Positions 43,243 to 52,077 of a stretch of 64,000 nt of DNA are shown in pieces (position 1 is the first letter of the stretch; the number at the start of each line of letters is the position of its first letter). The stretch is from NCBI GenBank assembly GCA_036340235.1, contig JAYYZE010000010.1:10566-74565 (forward strand). Reading direction: 5' to 3'. Origin of the DNA: GCA-2862585 sp036340235. GTDB lineage: Bacteria; Bacteroidota; Bacteroidia; Flavobacteriales; UBA7312. A program made the translations under genes and the position numbers. The notes beneath the pieces were generated by a model. That model was not told the origin of the DNA, ran no database searches, and saw only the letters and a list, made by a program, of their open reading frames with translations.

Positions 43243-44904
43243 TTAGTTAATACTATCTCCTCGAAGTATGGCATGGTACCTATGTACATCATCCAATAAA
43301 TTGATGGCTTCGGCAAGCTCTCTGTCATGTTTTATTGTAGATTCTATTTTTCCTTTTTGATAATAATATCTAGTCGCAATTTCCATTTCCATAACCTCCA
43401 TTATTTCTGACTTAAAACGCTCAATATCGTTTTCTTTACTGGTATTCATTTTTTCTTTTAATTGATTCAACTCCACTTCAATATCTGAGAGATATTTTTC
43501 AGATTCTGCATCATCAATTAGATCGGTTATGGCCTTTTCTGTATCGGTTTCGTATTCGTATTCTTTATCATTTAAGAATTGTTTAAACCTATCATAGATT
43601 TGCTCAGTAACAACAAACCCTCTGGCAGATGGAATACTGTCGTTTTCTGCTTTAAATTGATTAGCAAAATTAAATATATGCCTTTTACGAATGATACTTC
43701 TTAATATGTTGCTGTATTTATAAGGTTCAACTACTACGTCTGGCTCTATGCCACCACCATCGAATACAGATCGTTTGTTGATTAAAGTTTTAAATTCTGT
43801 TTTTAAACTATCCGCAATCATTCCCACGCTTCCGTCTTCGTCTCTATTGGAATAATCTAGTGCCTGGATGCATCGTCCACTAGGTATATAGTATTTTGCC
43901 GTAGTAACCTTTAATTGGGCGTTGTAACTTAGTTTTCGTGTTTGTTGAACTAATCCCTTTCCAAAGCTGCGCTGTCCCAAGACTATTCCTCTGTCAAGGT
44001 CTTGAATTGACCCAGACACTATTTCAGATGCAGAAGCAGAACTTCGGCTAATCAATACTACCAAAGGAATTTCTGTATCTACAGCTACACTTTTAGTCTT
44101 GTAGCTCTTCTCCCATTCTTTAATCTTGCCTTTTGTAAAAACTATTTCTTGATTTTTGTCTATAAAAATATTGGCCATCTTAATCGCTTCGCTGAGAAGT
44201 CCTCCAGGGTTACCTCTCAAATCTAGAATTAATCCTTTTAGTTGGTTATCGACATTAAGAGCTTTGTAAGCATCTTCCACTTCTTTAGATATATTTCGAG
44301 TAAAAGATCTAGTTTTGATGTAGCCAATACTATCAGAAACCATCCCATGATATGGTACGGAACTTAACTTTATTTCTTCTCTGATAATTTCTACTTTGAA
44401 TGGATCAATACCTGGTCGTTCGATTAATACATCTATACTAGTATTCGGCTCTCCCTTGAGGATTTTACTAACATCTTCAGTTGATTTGCCTTCTACGGAC
44501 TCACCATCCACTTCTAAAAACTTATCTCCAGCAATAAGACCTGCTTTATCAGCGGGAAACCCCTCGTAGGGCTCACTGACATAAACCCAATCGTCTATTT
44601 TGGTAATAATAGCTCCTATGCCACCGTATTGACCAGTAGTCATAAATTCAAAGTCCTCTTTATCAGATTCAGGGATGTAGGTAGTGTATGGATCCAAGGA
44701 CTTCAACATAGCGTCGATGGCCGTTTTCATCAACTCACCAGAATCAGTTTCATCAACATACAAAATATTGAGCTCTTTGTATAGAGTACTAAAGATGTCT
44801 AGATTTTTAGATATTTCGAAAAAATTGTCTACGAATCCAAACGACAGAAAAGATGCAATGGCAATGGCAGCTACTAATACTATTTTTTTAAATTTTTTTA
44901 TCAT
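43243..44904 (-). CDS. S41 family C-terminal processing protease (first of two)
   Basis: A serine/lysine periplasmic protease of 553 residues. It has an N-terminal signal anchor (about 1-22), a tail-specific protease N-terminal helical part, a PDZ domain (about 85-170, GIGAIITKIDDWVYVSEP) and the S41 catalytic domain with LILDLRGNPGGLLSEAI, the catalytic Ser in RSSASASEIV (about 292) and the Lys in SFGKGLVQ (about 317). A long coiled-coil C-terminal tail (about 440-553) is rich in Glu and Lys. It is last in the hemD-rnpA-yidD-S41 operon. A second S41 gene lies at 57110. The substrates are unknown. Confidence 0.92.
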   Translation of the reverse strand: MIKKFKKIVLVAAIAIASFLSFGFVDNFFEISKNLDIFSTLYKELNILYVDETDSGELMKTAIDAMLKSLDPYTTYIPESDKEDFEFMTTGQYGGIGAIITKIDDWVYVSEPYEGFPADKAGLIAGDKFLEVDGESVEGKSTEDVSKILKGEPNTSIDVLIERPGIDPFKVEIIREEIKLSSVPYHGMVSDSIGYIKTRSFTRNISKEVEDAYKALNVDNQLKGLILDLRGNPGGLLSEAIKMANIFIDKNQEIVFTKGKIKEWEKSYKTKSVAVDTEIPLVVLISRSSASASEIVSGSIQDLDRGIVLGQRSFGKGLVQQTRKLSYNAQLKVTTAKYYIPSGRCIQALDYSNRDEDGSVGMIADSLKTEFKTLINKRSVFDGGGIEPDVVVEPYKYSNILRSIIRKRHIFNFANQFKAENDSIPSARGFVVTEQIYDRFKQFLNDKEYEYETDTEKAITDLIDDAESEKYLSDIEVELNQLKEKMNTSKENDIERFKSEIMEVMEMEIATRYYYQKGKIESTIKHDRELAEAINLLDDVHRYHAILRGDSIN

Positions 44905-44916
44905 TATTTTTATTTC

Positions 44917-45138
44917 TTAAGGCACAGGGTCGTGACCATGGCCACCCCAAGGGTGGCATTTGGCTAGTCGCTTAATCGTCAAGCACATTCCTTTTAAAGG
45001 TCCATGTTTTGTAATTGCCTGAAGTCCATATTCAGAACAAGTAGGGACGTATCTACACTTTGGAGCAAACAAGGGTGAGATAGCGCCTCTGTACAACAAA
45101 ATCAATCCTTTAAGGATGGCTGATAAAATACGACTCAT
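44917..45138 (-). CDS. yidD: Membrane protein insertion efficiency factor YidD
   Basis: Small amphipathic protein helping YidC-dependent insertion. The 73 residues are full length, with an N-terminal amphipathic helix (LSAILKGLILLYRGAISPLF), PKCRYVPTCSEYGLQAI and the C-terminal RLAKCHPWGGHGHDPVP. It overlaps rnpA by 4 nt, as the two genes do in many bacteria. The S41 protease gene starts 12 nt downstream. Confidence 0.96.
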   Translation of the reverse strand: MSRILSAILKGLILLYRGAISPLFAPKCRYVPTCSEYGLQAITKHGPLKGMCLTIKRLAKCHPWGGHGHDPVP

Positions 45139-45512
45139 ACCTGTCTTGATAAACGTTGTAAAGTTACACTTATTTTAGCTTCTATTTCAACATACGATTT
45201 TACAATTGAATCTGTGTATATAATGAGCATCTTTAAGCCCTTTCGATTGCTTTGTAATTTAGTTAATATATGTGTTTTGTGTTTCCTGTAAGATTCTCGC
45301 AATAGTCGTTTAACGCGGTTTCTTGATACAGCTTTTGGCAGATGTTTTTTGGGAACACTGAAGGCTACTTTGGTAAATGAATCGTTTCTATCGGTGGTAT
45401 CCCAGATAACAACTAGTGGGGAATCGTAAATACGTTTTCCGTTTGTAAATAGGTGATTGATTTCTTCTTTGCTTTTCAGCCTTTCTTGGTTGTCAAAAGT
45501 GGCTAAGGTCAT
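45135..45512 (-). CDS. rnpA: Ribonuclease P protein component
   Basis: Protein subunit of RNase P, which processes tRNA 5' ends. The 125 residues match the fold from KSKEEINHLFTNGKRIY through VAFSVPKKHLPKAVSRNRVKRLLRESYR, which carries the RNR signature of the RNA-binding helix. It lies between hemD (11 nt) and yidD (4-nt overlap). The usual partners rpmH and dnaA are not adjacent here, which is normal for this phylum. Confidence 0.95.
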   Translation of the reverse strand: MTLATFDNQERLKSKEEINHLFTNGKRIYDSPLVVIWDTTDRNDSFTKVAFSVPKKHLPKAVSRNRVKRLLRESYRKHKTHILTKLQSNRKGLKMLIIYTDSIVKSYVEIEAKISVTLQRLSRQV

Positions 45513-45523
45513 GCTAAAGTGTT

Positions 45524-46279
45524 TTAGCGTTTGTTTACTGTTTTAATGTATTGTTCCAAGGCCATAGTCATGGACGGGAATTCTGGACTGGGAGCCTTAA
45601 TATTCAAAGATAATCCGGCATCCAAGACGGCTTTAGAGGTGGTTGGGCCAAATGCCGCAATGCGTGTGTTATTTTGTTCAAAATTGGGGTAATTTTGGTA
45701 CAATGATTTGATGCCTGACGGACTGTAAAAAACCAGTATGTCATAAAATACATTCTCCAAATCTGACAAATCACTACAGACGGTTTTATACATTATAGCC
45801 TTGGTAAAAGCTATGCTATTTTCTTCAAGAAAATTTGGAATACTATCTTTTATTATATCAGAACACGGTAACAGGTATTTACTTTCTTTACTTTTTTTTA
45901 GTAAAGGCAACAAGTCTTCTACTTTTTGTTTTCCAATAAAGACTTTTCGCTTTCTGTAAGTGATGTATTTCTGAAGGTAATAAGCAATAGCTTCAGAAAC
46001 GCAGTAATATTTCATTTCATTGGGAACTGTAATACGAGTCGCTTCACACATCCTAAAAAAGTGATCCATGGAATTTTTACTTGTAAAAATTACAGCATCA
46101 TGACTAAGAATGCTAATTCGCTGTTGGCGAAACTCTTTTACTGTTAGGCCCTCTACATGAATAAATGGTCTGAAATCTATCTTAACCTTGCACTTCTTTG
46201 CTAGACTAAAATAAGGTGATTTTTCTGATTCAGGCTTTGGCTGAGATACCAAAATTGTTTTTACTTTGTTATCTTTCAA
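45524..46279 (-). CDS. hemD: Uroporphyrinogen-III synthase
   Basis: Closes and inverts ring D of the linear tetrapyrrole in haem synthesis. The 251 residues are recognised by the typical weakly conserved two-domain pattern: ILVSQPKPESEKSPYF, DAVIFTSKNSMDHFF, YYCVSEAIAYYLQ, DILVFYSPSGIKSLY and IAAFGPTTSKAVLDAGL. It lies in a leftward operon between DUF4271 and rnpA, an order seen in other Bacteroidota. Haem supply could matter for the nearby cytochrome c-like lipoprotein and the haem-dependent tryptophan dioxygenase. Confidence 0.9.
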   Translation of the reverse strand: MKDNKVKTILVSQPKPESEKSPYFSLAKKCKVKIDFRPFIHVEGLTVKEFRQQRISILSHDAVIFTSKNSMDHFFRMCEATRITVPNEMKYYCVSEAIAYYLQKYITYRKRKVFIGKQKVEDLLPLLKKSKESKYLLPCSDIIKDSIPNFLEENSIAFTKAIMYKTVCSDLSDLENVFYDILVFYSPSGIKSLYQNYPNFEQNNTRIAAFGPTTSKAVLDAGLSLNIKAPSPEFPSMTMALEQYIKTVNKR

Positions 46280-46317
46280 GAATTATTTTTTTAATTATAA
46301 ACTTGTACCTTTAGTGA

Positions 46318-46944
46318 TCAAAAACTACCCTTACAAATAATTACTAAAGGTAAAATTTCGAGAGTGCAAAGATATATAATTATGTGCGCTTTGGAAAAGG
46401 ATGAATGAAAAAAACTAATATAAGCTGTTCTAATCAGTTTGTAAACAAATATCAAAAACAAGGCAATGCCGATAATTAATCTGATATCTTGTTTGTAGAA
46501 AGGGCCATAAAAAAGTAGAAATAGAAGAGGTGTCAAACATATTCCAGCTATCAATTCGTAAAAGAAACCATACCAAATTAGTTCTTGGTATTGCTTGATT
46601 TCAAACAAAATTATCAGAACACCCATTATCAATAGTTTAGATGCAAAAAATAGCGCAACCCAAAATGCATTCATTAAGAACTGACGCAAATCAAGGCAAC
46701 TAACGTTTATTAAAAGAGAAACCACTATGATTATGATTGGAAAATAAAATAGCAGATGATTAGTACTCAACTTTTCTCTCTGCAATTGATTAGATGCTTT
46801 TAAACTGAAAAAAGTCCTTGCAAACAATCTAAATTCTTCCTTAAAGTAGCTCTGCATGAATACTAAATACATCGTAACAAATAGCATCACTATGAAAATC
46901 CAATCAGCACGTAAGGAGTGGTTAATGTCTGCTATCAAATCCAT
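46318..46944 (-). CDS. DUF4271 family membrane protein
   Basis: A polytopic membrane protein of 208 residues with about six hydrophobic segments (e.g. WIFIVMLFVTMYLVFM near 15-30 and YFPIIIIVVSLLINVSCLDL near 67-87). It fits DUF4271, a Bacteroidota family usually located just upstream of hemD, as here. The function is unknown. The start codon directly follows the stop of the cytochrome-like lipoprotein gene. Confidence 0.88.
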   Translation of the reverse strand: MDLIADINHSLRADWIFIVMLFVTMYLVFMQSYFKEEFRLFARTFFSLKASNQLQREKLSTNHLLFYFPIIIIVVSLLINVSCLDLRQFLMNAFWVALFFASKLLIMGVLIILFEIKQYQELIWYGFFYELIAGICLTPLLFLLFYGPFYKQDIRLIIGIALFLIFVYKLIRTAYISFFHSSFSKAHIIIYLCTLEILPLVIICKGSF

Positions 46945-47298
46945 TTATTCAGGATAGCCATCATTAATCCATGAAATCAGTTTGTTTTTATCACTTTCGG
47001 ATAGATTTCCAGATGGAGGCATTTTATAAAATTCAACATCTGAATTTAACCTGTCCACAAAAGTATTATTGGGTTGATCTAAGTAATCTTTGATATTATT
47101 GTAGTTGGTATAGTCGGGAATGTATGAGTTTTGACTTGATGAATGACAACCAAGACAGTTTACTTCTACTATGCTTTTTATGGTATTGTAGCTTTCTGTT
47201 TGTGGTATGGGATTTTGATTAGGATCAGTCAATACTTCCTTTTTGCAAGATGCCAATATCAACATAACAAAGGTAAAATATAGTATTCGGTTTTTCAT
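46945..47298 (-). CDS. Lipoprotein with single c-type haem motif
   Basis: The 117-residue exported lipoprotein has a signal with lipobox LASC (Cys18). The single haem-attachment motif CLGCH (about residues 50-54) sits in IVEVNCLGCHSSSQ, and the possible axial Met is in EFYKMPPSGNLSESDKNKLISWINDGYPE. The CxxCH near the N-terminus, the MPP and the closing LxxWIxxG are the pattern of short cytochrome c domains attached to Bacteroidota surface proteins. An electron-transfer role is inferred. It is first in the operon with DUF4271 and hemD. Confidence 0.85.
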   Translation of the reverse strand: MKNRILYFTFVMLILASCKKEVLTDPNQNPIPQTESYNTIKSIVEVNCLGCHSSSQNSYIPDYTNYNNIKDYLDQPNNTFVDRLNSDVEFYKMPPSGNLSESDKNKLISWINDGYPE

Positions 47299-47344
47299 TT
47301 GTTGGATTTTAATGCAATTTAATGATTTATCGTAAATTATTCAA

Positions 47345-47352
47345 TAGTTTTG
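47345..47352 (+). promoter_or_regulatory. -7 box (TAGTTTTG) of the acyl-CoA dehydrogenase gene
   Basis: An exact TAnnTTTG box 24 nt before the ATG at 47377. Confidence 0.6.
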
Positions 47353-47376
47353 TACTAACTATATATTTCATAGCAT

Positions 47377-48555
47377 ATGTCAACAGATTTGTTTCAAGCT
47401 CCCGATTATTTTCAACTTGATGAGCTTTTAAGTGACGAACATAAATTGGTTCGCGAGGCTGCTCGTGAATGGGTTAAGAGAGAAGTATCTCCCATTATAG
47501 AAGACAGTTGTCAAAAGGCAGTATTTCCTAGTCATCTTATTTCCGGATTGGCGGAAATCGGCGCTTTTGGCCCCTATATTCCTGCGGAGTATGGAGGAGC
47601 TGGCCTTGACCAAATATCGTATGGTCTTATCATGCAAGAGTTGGAACGTGGTGACAGTGGCATCCGTTCCACTGCCTCTGTTCAGTCCTCATTAGTCATG
47701 TATCCAATTTTCAAATATGGCAATGAAGTGCAACGTCAGAAATACCTTCCAAAGCTAGCCAGCGGCGAGATGGTTGGTTGTTTTGGACTAACAGAACCTG
47801 ACTTTGGGTCTAATCCTGGAGGAATGGTCACCAACTACAAAGACATGGGAGACCACCTCTTATTGAATGGTGCAAAACTTTGGATATCCAATTCTCCTTT
47901 TGCTGATATTGCCATTGTATGGGCTAAAAACGAACAAGGCAGAATCAATGGATTGATTGTCGAAAGAGGCATGGAGGGATTTTCTACTCCAGAAACACAT
48001 AACAAGTGGAGCTTAAGAGCTTCTGCTACTGGCGAATTAGTATTTGACAACGTCAAAGTACCGAAGGCCAATTTGCTAACTGGCAAGGATGGACTAGGCG
48101 CTCCATTAGGTTGTTTGGACTCCGCACGTTATGGCATTGCATGGGGAACCATCGGGGCAGCCATGGATTGTTACGATACCGCATTACGATACGCCAAAGA
48201 ACGCATTCAATTTGGTAAACCCATTGCTGGTTTTCAACTTCAACAGAAGAAGCTAGCTGAAATGATTACTGAAATCACCAAAGCACAGTTTATCACTTGG
48301 CGCTTGGGTGTCTTAAGAAATGAAGGCAGAGCAACATCAGCACAGATTTCTATGTGTAAACGAAATAATGTCGATATGGCTCTTAATATTGCCAGGGATG
48401 CCAGACAAATTTTAGGCGGAATGGGGATAACAGGCGAATACCCTATTATGCGTCACATGATGAATTTAGAATCTGTGGTAACTTACGAGGGAACTCATGA
48501 TATCCATCTTTTAATAACAGGACTAGATATTACTGGCGAAAACGCATTCGTTTGA
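47377..48555 (+). CDS. gcdH: Acyl-CoA dehydrogenase, glutaryl-CoA dehydrogenase type
   Basis: FAD enzyme of the acyl-CoA dehydrogenase family, 392 residues. It has N-terminal helices (residues about 1-130), a middle β domain with GCFGLTEPDFGSNPGGM and WISNSPFADIAIVWAK, and C-terminal helices with RQILGGMGITGEYPIMRHMMNLESV and catalytic Glu in VTYEGTHDIH (about residue 371). The closest recognised pattern is glutaryl-CoA dehydrogenase, which oxidises and decarboxylates glutaryl-CoA to crotonyl-CoA in lysine and tryptophan breakdown. Another acyl-CoA dehydrogenase subtype is possible. It is monocistronic, ended by a strong terminator. Confidence 0.88.
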   Translation: MSTDLFQAPDYFQLDELLSDEHKLVREAAREWVKREVSPIIEDSCQKAVFPSHLISGLAEIGAFGPYIPAEYGGAGLDQISYGLIMQELERGDSGIRSTASVQSSLVMYPIFKYGNEVQRQKYLPKLASGEMVGCFGLTEPDFGSNPGGMVTNYKDMGDHLLLNGAKLWISNSPFADIAIVWAKNEQGRINGLIVERGMEGFSTPETHNKWSLRASATGELVFDNVKVPKANLLTGKDGLGAPLGCLDSARYGIAWGTIGAAMDCYDTALRYAKERIQFGKPIAGFQLQQKKLAEMITEITKAQFITWRLGVLRNEGRATSAQISMCKRNNVDMALNIARDARQILGGMGITGEYPIMRHMMNLESVVTYEGTHDIHLLITGLDITGENAFV

Positions 48556-48573
48556 TTGTTACTGATACTTAAG

Positions 48574-48603
48574 AAAAGCACTCCATTGGGAGTGCTTTTT
48601 TTT
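48574..48603 (+). terminator. Rho-independent terminator, probably bidirectional
   Basis: GCACTCC (48578-48584), loop ATTG, GGAGTGC (48589-48595), flanked by AAAA and TTTTTTTT. Read from the other strand it also has a T-rich tail (TTTTCTT) and may end the nrdBA transcript. Confidence 0.9.
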
Positions 48604-48631
48604 GGTAGTCTACTCAAAAGAAAGATGACTA

Positions 48632-50380
48632 TTATGCTTCACAACTTTCGCACTCTTTCTTCTGCTTAAACTTTTGAGCTGCATTCATACTGTGTTGATA
48701 GTACAACGACTTAATATTCAATTTCCAAGCTGTGATGTGTATCTTGTTAATTTCTTTAGGAGACATATCAGGGTGTACCATTATGTTTAGAGATTGTCCT
48801 TGATCGATATGATTTTGACGATTTGCTGCTTGATATATGATATCAAGCTGGTCTATTTCCGAATAAGTTTTAAAGACATTTTTTTCGTGGTCTGTAAGAA
48901 TCTCCAAGTGTTGAACCGAGCCATCATTATCTCTTATACTATCCCATATCTCTTTATTGTCATATCCTTTTTCGGCCAGTAGTTGTACTAAAAACGGATT
49001 TTTGATAGTCGTTTTAACCTTGGCAATATCTTTCACGTAAATATTGGACCAGATGGGCTCAATACCTTGTGACACTTGTCCTAAGATAAACGCTGAAGAG
49101 GTGGTGGGAGCAACGGCATTTAAAGTGGCATTTCGTCTTCCGTATCCTTTCAGTGTTTTGGGTTCACCAAACTTTGTTGCTAATTCACTAGAGGCTTTGT
49201 AAGAATGGCTTTTGATTAATCTAAACACTTCACTATTTAAGTCAAAGGCATCCTGGGAGTCGAACGGAAGAGACTTAGACTGAAGTAATGAATGCCACCC
49301 AAGTACACCTAAGCCCAACGCTCGGTTATCTTTAGCAAAATTGTAAGCCCGTTCCATAAACAAGAACGTTTGTTTATCGTCATTACTGTCGGAATCTCTA
49401 TATCTCTCGAGTTTAGTCAAAAACTCAGTAACAACAGCGTCTAAAAAATAAACCATTGTTTCAACGGCATCAGTATCTTTCCACTTGTCGTAATGAAGAA
49501 GATTAACGGAAGATAAGACACAAACAAATGACCAGTCAGAATTTGAAGGAAGCATAATTTCAGTACAGAGATTGCTGGCATTTATCGATAGGTCTTTATC
49601 TCTAAATACTTCGGGTGCTCCACTGTTTGCTTTATCTTTGAAGAAGATGTAGGGATACCCAATTTCGCATCGACGTTGTATCACTTTTGCCCATATTTTA
49701 CGTTTGTCAGCATCCCCGTCAATCATTTCCTGCATCCATTGGTCGTTGATTGAAACACCATGGGTAAGTTCCTGAATTGGATTTCCTTCGGTTCCGATGT
49801 CTAAAAATTCTTCAATGTCGTGATGTTCAACAGGAAGGTAAGGAGAAAATCGCCCCCTTCTAACCGAGCCTTGACTAACAACATCCACCATGGACTCAAA
49901 TAATTGCATAATATGCACAGCTCCTGACGCGACTCCATTATCTTTTACTTCAGCACCTCTATGACGTATGTGACCAAAATATCCTGATGTTCCGCCACCA
50001 AGTTTAGACATCATACCCACTTCAGATTGTGTGTAAAGTATGTTGCCCATGTCATCGTCTACATTTGAACCAAAACAGCTGATTGGCAGTCCCCTTTCTT
50101 TTCCGAAGTTTGACCATACTGGGGACGCTAGTGAATAAAAACCTTCCGACATATAGTGGTAGAACTTTTCAGAAAAGCCAGGAATGTTTAATATTTTCTC
50201 TGCATTATCTGCAATATCCTTAATACGTGCTTCTGGGGTTTCACCATCAGACAAATAGCCTGAAGCCAAAAATTGTCTGCTGTGATCGGTCAACCAACCA
50301 AAATTTTCAGACTTAAACTGCTCTTTGGATGGATTACTCGCTTGCTTTGATAGTGGTTTTTCTTGTTGTGTTAGTTTCAT
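48632..50380 (-). CDS. nrdA: Ribonucleotide reductase class I, large subunit without ATP-cone
   Basis: Reduces ribonucleoside diphosphates to deoxyribonucleotides. The 582 residues are short for NrdA because no ATP-cone precedes the catalytic barrel. Active-site residues are visible: Cys102 in PISCFGSN, Asn270-Cys272-Glu274 in SNLCTEIMLP, and Cys287 in FVCVLSSVNLL. The radical-transfer Tyr pair is in IKSLYYQHS and the C-terminal shuttle Cys pair in ECESCEA (Cys577, Cys580). It follows nrdB after 12 nt. The specificity loop region is intact, so allosteric choice of substrate should work; the on/off switch is on NrdB. Confidence 0.94.
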   Translation of the reverse strand: MKLTQQEKPLSKQASNPSKEQFKSENFGWLTDHSRQFLASGYLSDGETPEARIKDIADNAEKILNIPGFSEKFYHYMSEGFYSLASPVWSNFGKERGLPISCFGSNVDDDMGNILYTQSEVGMMSKLGGGTSGYFGHIRHRGAEVKDNGVASGAVHIMQLFESMVDVVSQGSVRRGRFSPYLPVEHHDIEEFLDIGTEGNPIQELTHGVSINDQWMQEMIDGDADKRKIWAKVIQRRCEIGYPYIFFKDKANSGAPEVFRDKDLSINASNLCTEIMLPSNSDWSFVCVLSSVNLLHYDKWKDTDAVETMVYFLDAVVTEFLTKLERYRDSDSNDDKQTFLFMERAYNFAKDNRALGLGVLGWHSLLQSKSLPFDSQDAFDLNSEVFRLIKSHSYKASSELATKFGEPKTLKGYGRRNATLNAVAPTTSSAFILGQVSQGIEPIWSNIYVKDIAKVKTTIKNPFLVQLLAEKGYDNKEIWDSIRDNDGSVQHLEILTDHEKNVFKTYSEIDQLDIIYQAANRQNHIDQGQSLNIMVHPDMSPKEINKIHITAWKLNIKSLYYQHSMNAAQKFKQKKECESCEA

Positions 50381-50392
50381 ATATTTAAATTT

Positions 50393-51664
50393 TTAGAATA
50401 AGTCATCTGACGTTAAACTTTGTGTTCTTTTACTGTAGTTGATGGATCTTTTGACAAAAAAGTCACCATGTTTTGTACCTATAATTTCGTCATTAAACCA
50501 CTCTGTATCTTGCAATATGTTGTCATCTATATTGAATCGTTTCGGAAAGCCAATGCTTTCAAGAGATTTATTGAATCTATCTTTTAGGAACTCGTCAATC
50601 TGATTTATTGGAATAAAGTCTAACTCACCGTCCTCAAATATCCATCTGACAATATCCATTTCAGAATCATAAGCCTCTTTACACATCCTATGTATTTTGT
50701 TCACGTATAATTCGTCAAACCAGTCGGGGTTTTCTTTTTTGATGATGTTGATGATATCAATACCAAAATCACCATGGATTTGCTCTTCTTTGGAGGTTGC
50801 TTCAACCACGTTAGATATTCCTTTTAGCATGTTTCTGTGCTTGTTGAAAGCCATAATTATCAGAAATTGGGAAAAGAGTGAAACGTGCTCAATAAATAAT
50901 GAAAACAGAAGCACTGACTCGGTGTAATCTTGGTGATCCGAACTTTTAGCATGCATGAGAGAAGCCTCCAAGTACCTAACTCTTCTGGTTAGGACAGGAT
51001 TATCTTTTATCCTTTCAAATTCTTTATTAAGACCTAAAATTTCCAATAAATGAGAATACGCATCGGCGTGTCTGACCTCACTTTCGGCGAAGGTTGCTCC
51101 CACAGACCCCACCTCGGGCTTGGTTATTACCTTGTGTATATCGCCCCAAAAGGATTTGACTGCCACCTCTATTTGCGAGATGGCTAGCATAGCGTTTTTG
51201 ATGGCGCTGCGTTCCCTGTCTGTTAACTTGGCTTTGAAATCTTGGATATCACTTGTAAAATTGAATTCAGTGTGAATCCAGTATGAGTGTCTAATAGCAG
51301 GAACATATTCATACAGTTCTGGGTATTCGAAGGGCTTTAGATTGACTCGTTTTGCAAAAATATTTCGTTCGCGCTTTACCGCCTGCCTGTTTCTGTATAG
51401 TATATACGCTTTTGCTGTTTTGAAGAAATTGGTCAGCATCAATTCATTCTCAACCATGTCCTGAATTTCTTCGACATTTGGGATATATCGAGGGTTATCC
51501 TTGATTTTAAAATCTAGTTTTTGCACTACATTGTCAGTTACATTTTTAGCGGCATCTATGTCACCTTCCTCACATGCCAGCATAGCATGCGATATGGCGT
51601 CTGTGATTTTTTGTGGGTTGAACTTTTGCTGCGTTTGGTCTCTTTTAAAAATAATTCTATTCAT
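50393..51664 (-). CDS. nrdB: Ribonucleotide reductase small subunit with N-terminal ATP-cone (class Id-like)
   Basis: Radical-generating subunit, 423 residues. Residues 1-100 form an ATP-cone (IIFKRDQTQQKFNPQKI through AYILYRNRQAVKRER), a domain normally at the N-terminus of NrdA. The ferritin-like part has the metal ligands Glu166, Glu196, His199 (SEVRHADAY), Glu259, Glu294 and His297 (EEQIHGDF), with Tyr203 at the usual radical position. Leeuwenhoekiella NrdB is a known precedent for ATP-cone regulation through NrdB; related Flavobacteriia enzymes are dimanganese class Id. Start chosen at MNRIIF; an ATG 93 nt upstream would add a Lys-rich leader and lies at a weak box (TGTCTTTG). nrdA is downstream. 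Confidence 0.92.
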   Translation of the reverse strand: MNRIIFKRDQTQQKFNPQKITDAISHAMLACEEGDIDAAKNVTDNVVQKLDFKIKDNPRYIPNVEEIQDMVENELMLTNFFKTAKAYILYRNRQAVKRERNIFAKRVNLKPFEYPELYEYVPAIRHSYWIHTEFNFTSDIQDFKAKLTDRERSAIKNAMLAISQIEVAVKSFWGDIHKVITKPEVGSVGATFAESEVRHADAYSHLLEILGLNKEFERIKDNPVLTRRVRYLEASLMHAKSSDHQDYTESVLLFSLFIEHVSLFSQFLIIMAFNKHRNMLKGISNVVEATSKEEQIHGDFGIDIINIIKKENPDWFDELYVNKIHRMCKEAYDSEMDIVRWIFEDGELDFIPINQIDEFLKDRFNKSLESIGFPKRFNIDDNILQDTEWFNDEIIGTKHGDFFVKRSINYSKRTQSLTSDDLF

Positions 51665-52077
51665 TGTTTCTTTTTTTTGAGTTACCGTTAACTCGATTTG
51701 TTTTTTTCTTTTTATTTCTGCCTTTACTTTCGCCACTTGTAATGGTATCAAAGACACAGCAAAAAAACCAAACCCATGCCCTATTACAACCTAGTAAATA
51801 ACCACAAATTAATTAGATTTGGTATTACAAAACCAGAGGGTGATAAGTGAATAAGTTGAGTATTCGAGTTATTTTATCCGTTTTGTAATGACACAAATTT
51901 TTCAAAAAAAAAAATTGAAAGCAATTCAATTTTATTCACAATAATTTCAAGTTTTTAACACTTTTGGCTGACTGTTTTTTTCAAAATTTGGCTAGTTAAT
52001 CATGTAATTTTTTGGCCAAAATACGTCCGACAAAATTTTAATTTTTTTTATAAAAAGTTGTTAACGTTAATTTAATA
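51665..52077. other. AT-rich intergenic region upstream of nrdBA
   Basis: 413 nt without a supported gene, between nrdB and the DUF3109 stop. It contains long A and T tracts, a TTTTGGCCAAAA palindrome (52010-52021) and a 10-bp inverted repeat (51824-51833 / 51880-51889). A one-mismatch box TGTCTTTG sits on the minus strand at 51749-51756. No NrdR box or riboswitch was recognised. Confidence 0.5.
51824..51889. repeat. 10-bp inverted repeat upstream of nrdBA
   Basis: ATTACAAAAC (51824-51833) and GTTTTGTAAT (51880-51889) are perfect reverse complements, 46 nt apart. A related ATTACAACC lies at 51784. It is a candidate operator or leader stem for nrdBA; this is position-based inference. Confidence 0.45.

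Noticed and set aside
51665..51757. 31-residue N-terminal extension of NrdB
   Set aside because: It is Lys-rich and unlike the cone family, whose start fits MNRIIFKRD; kept only as a lower-probability alternative.
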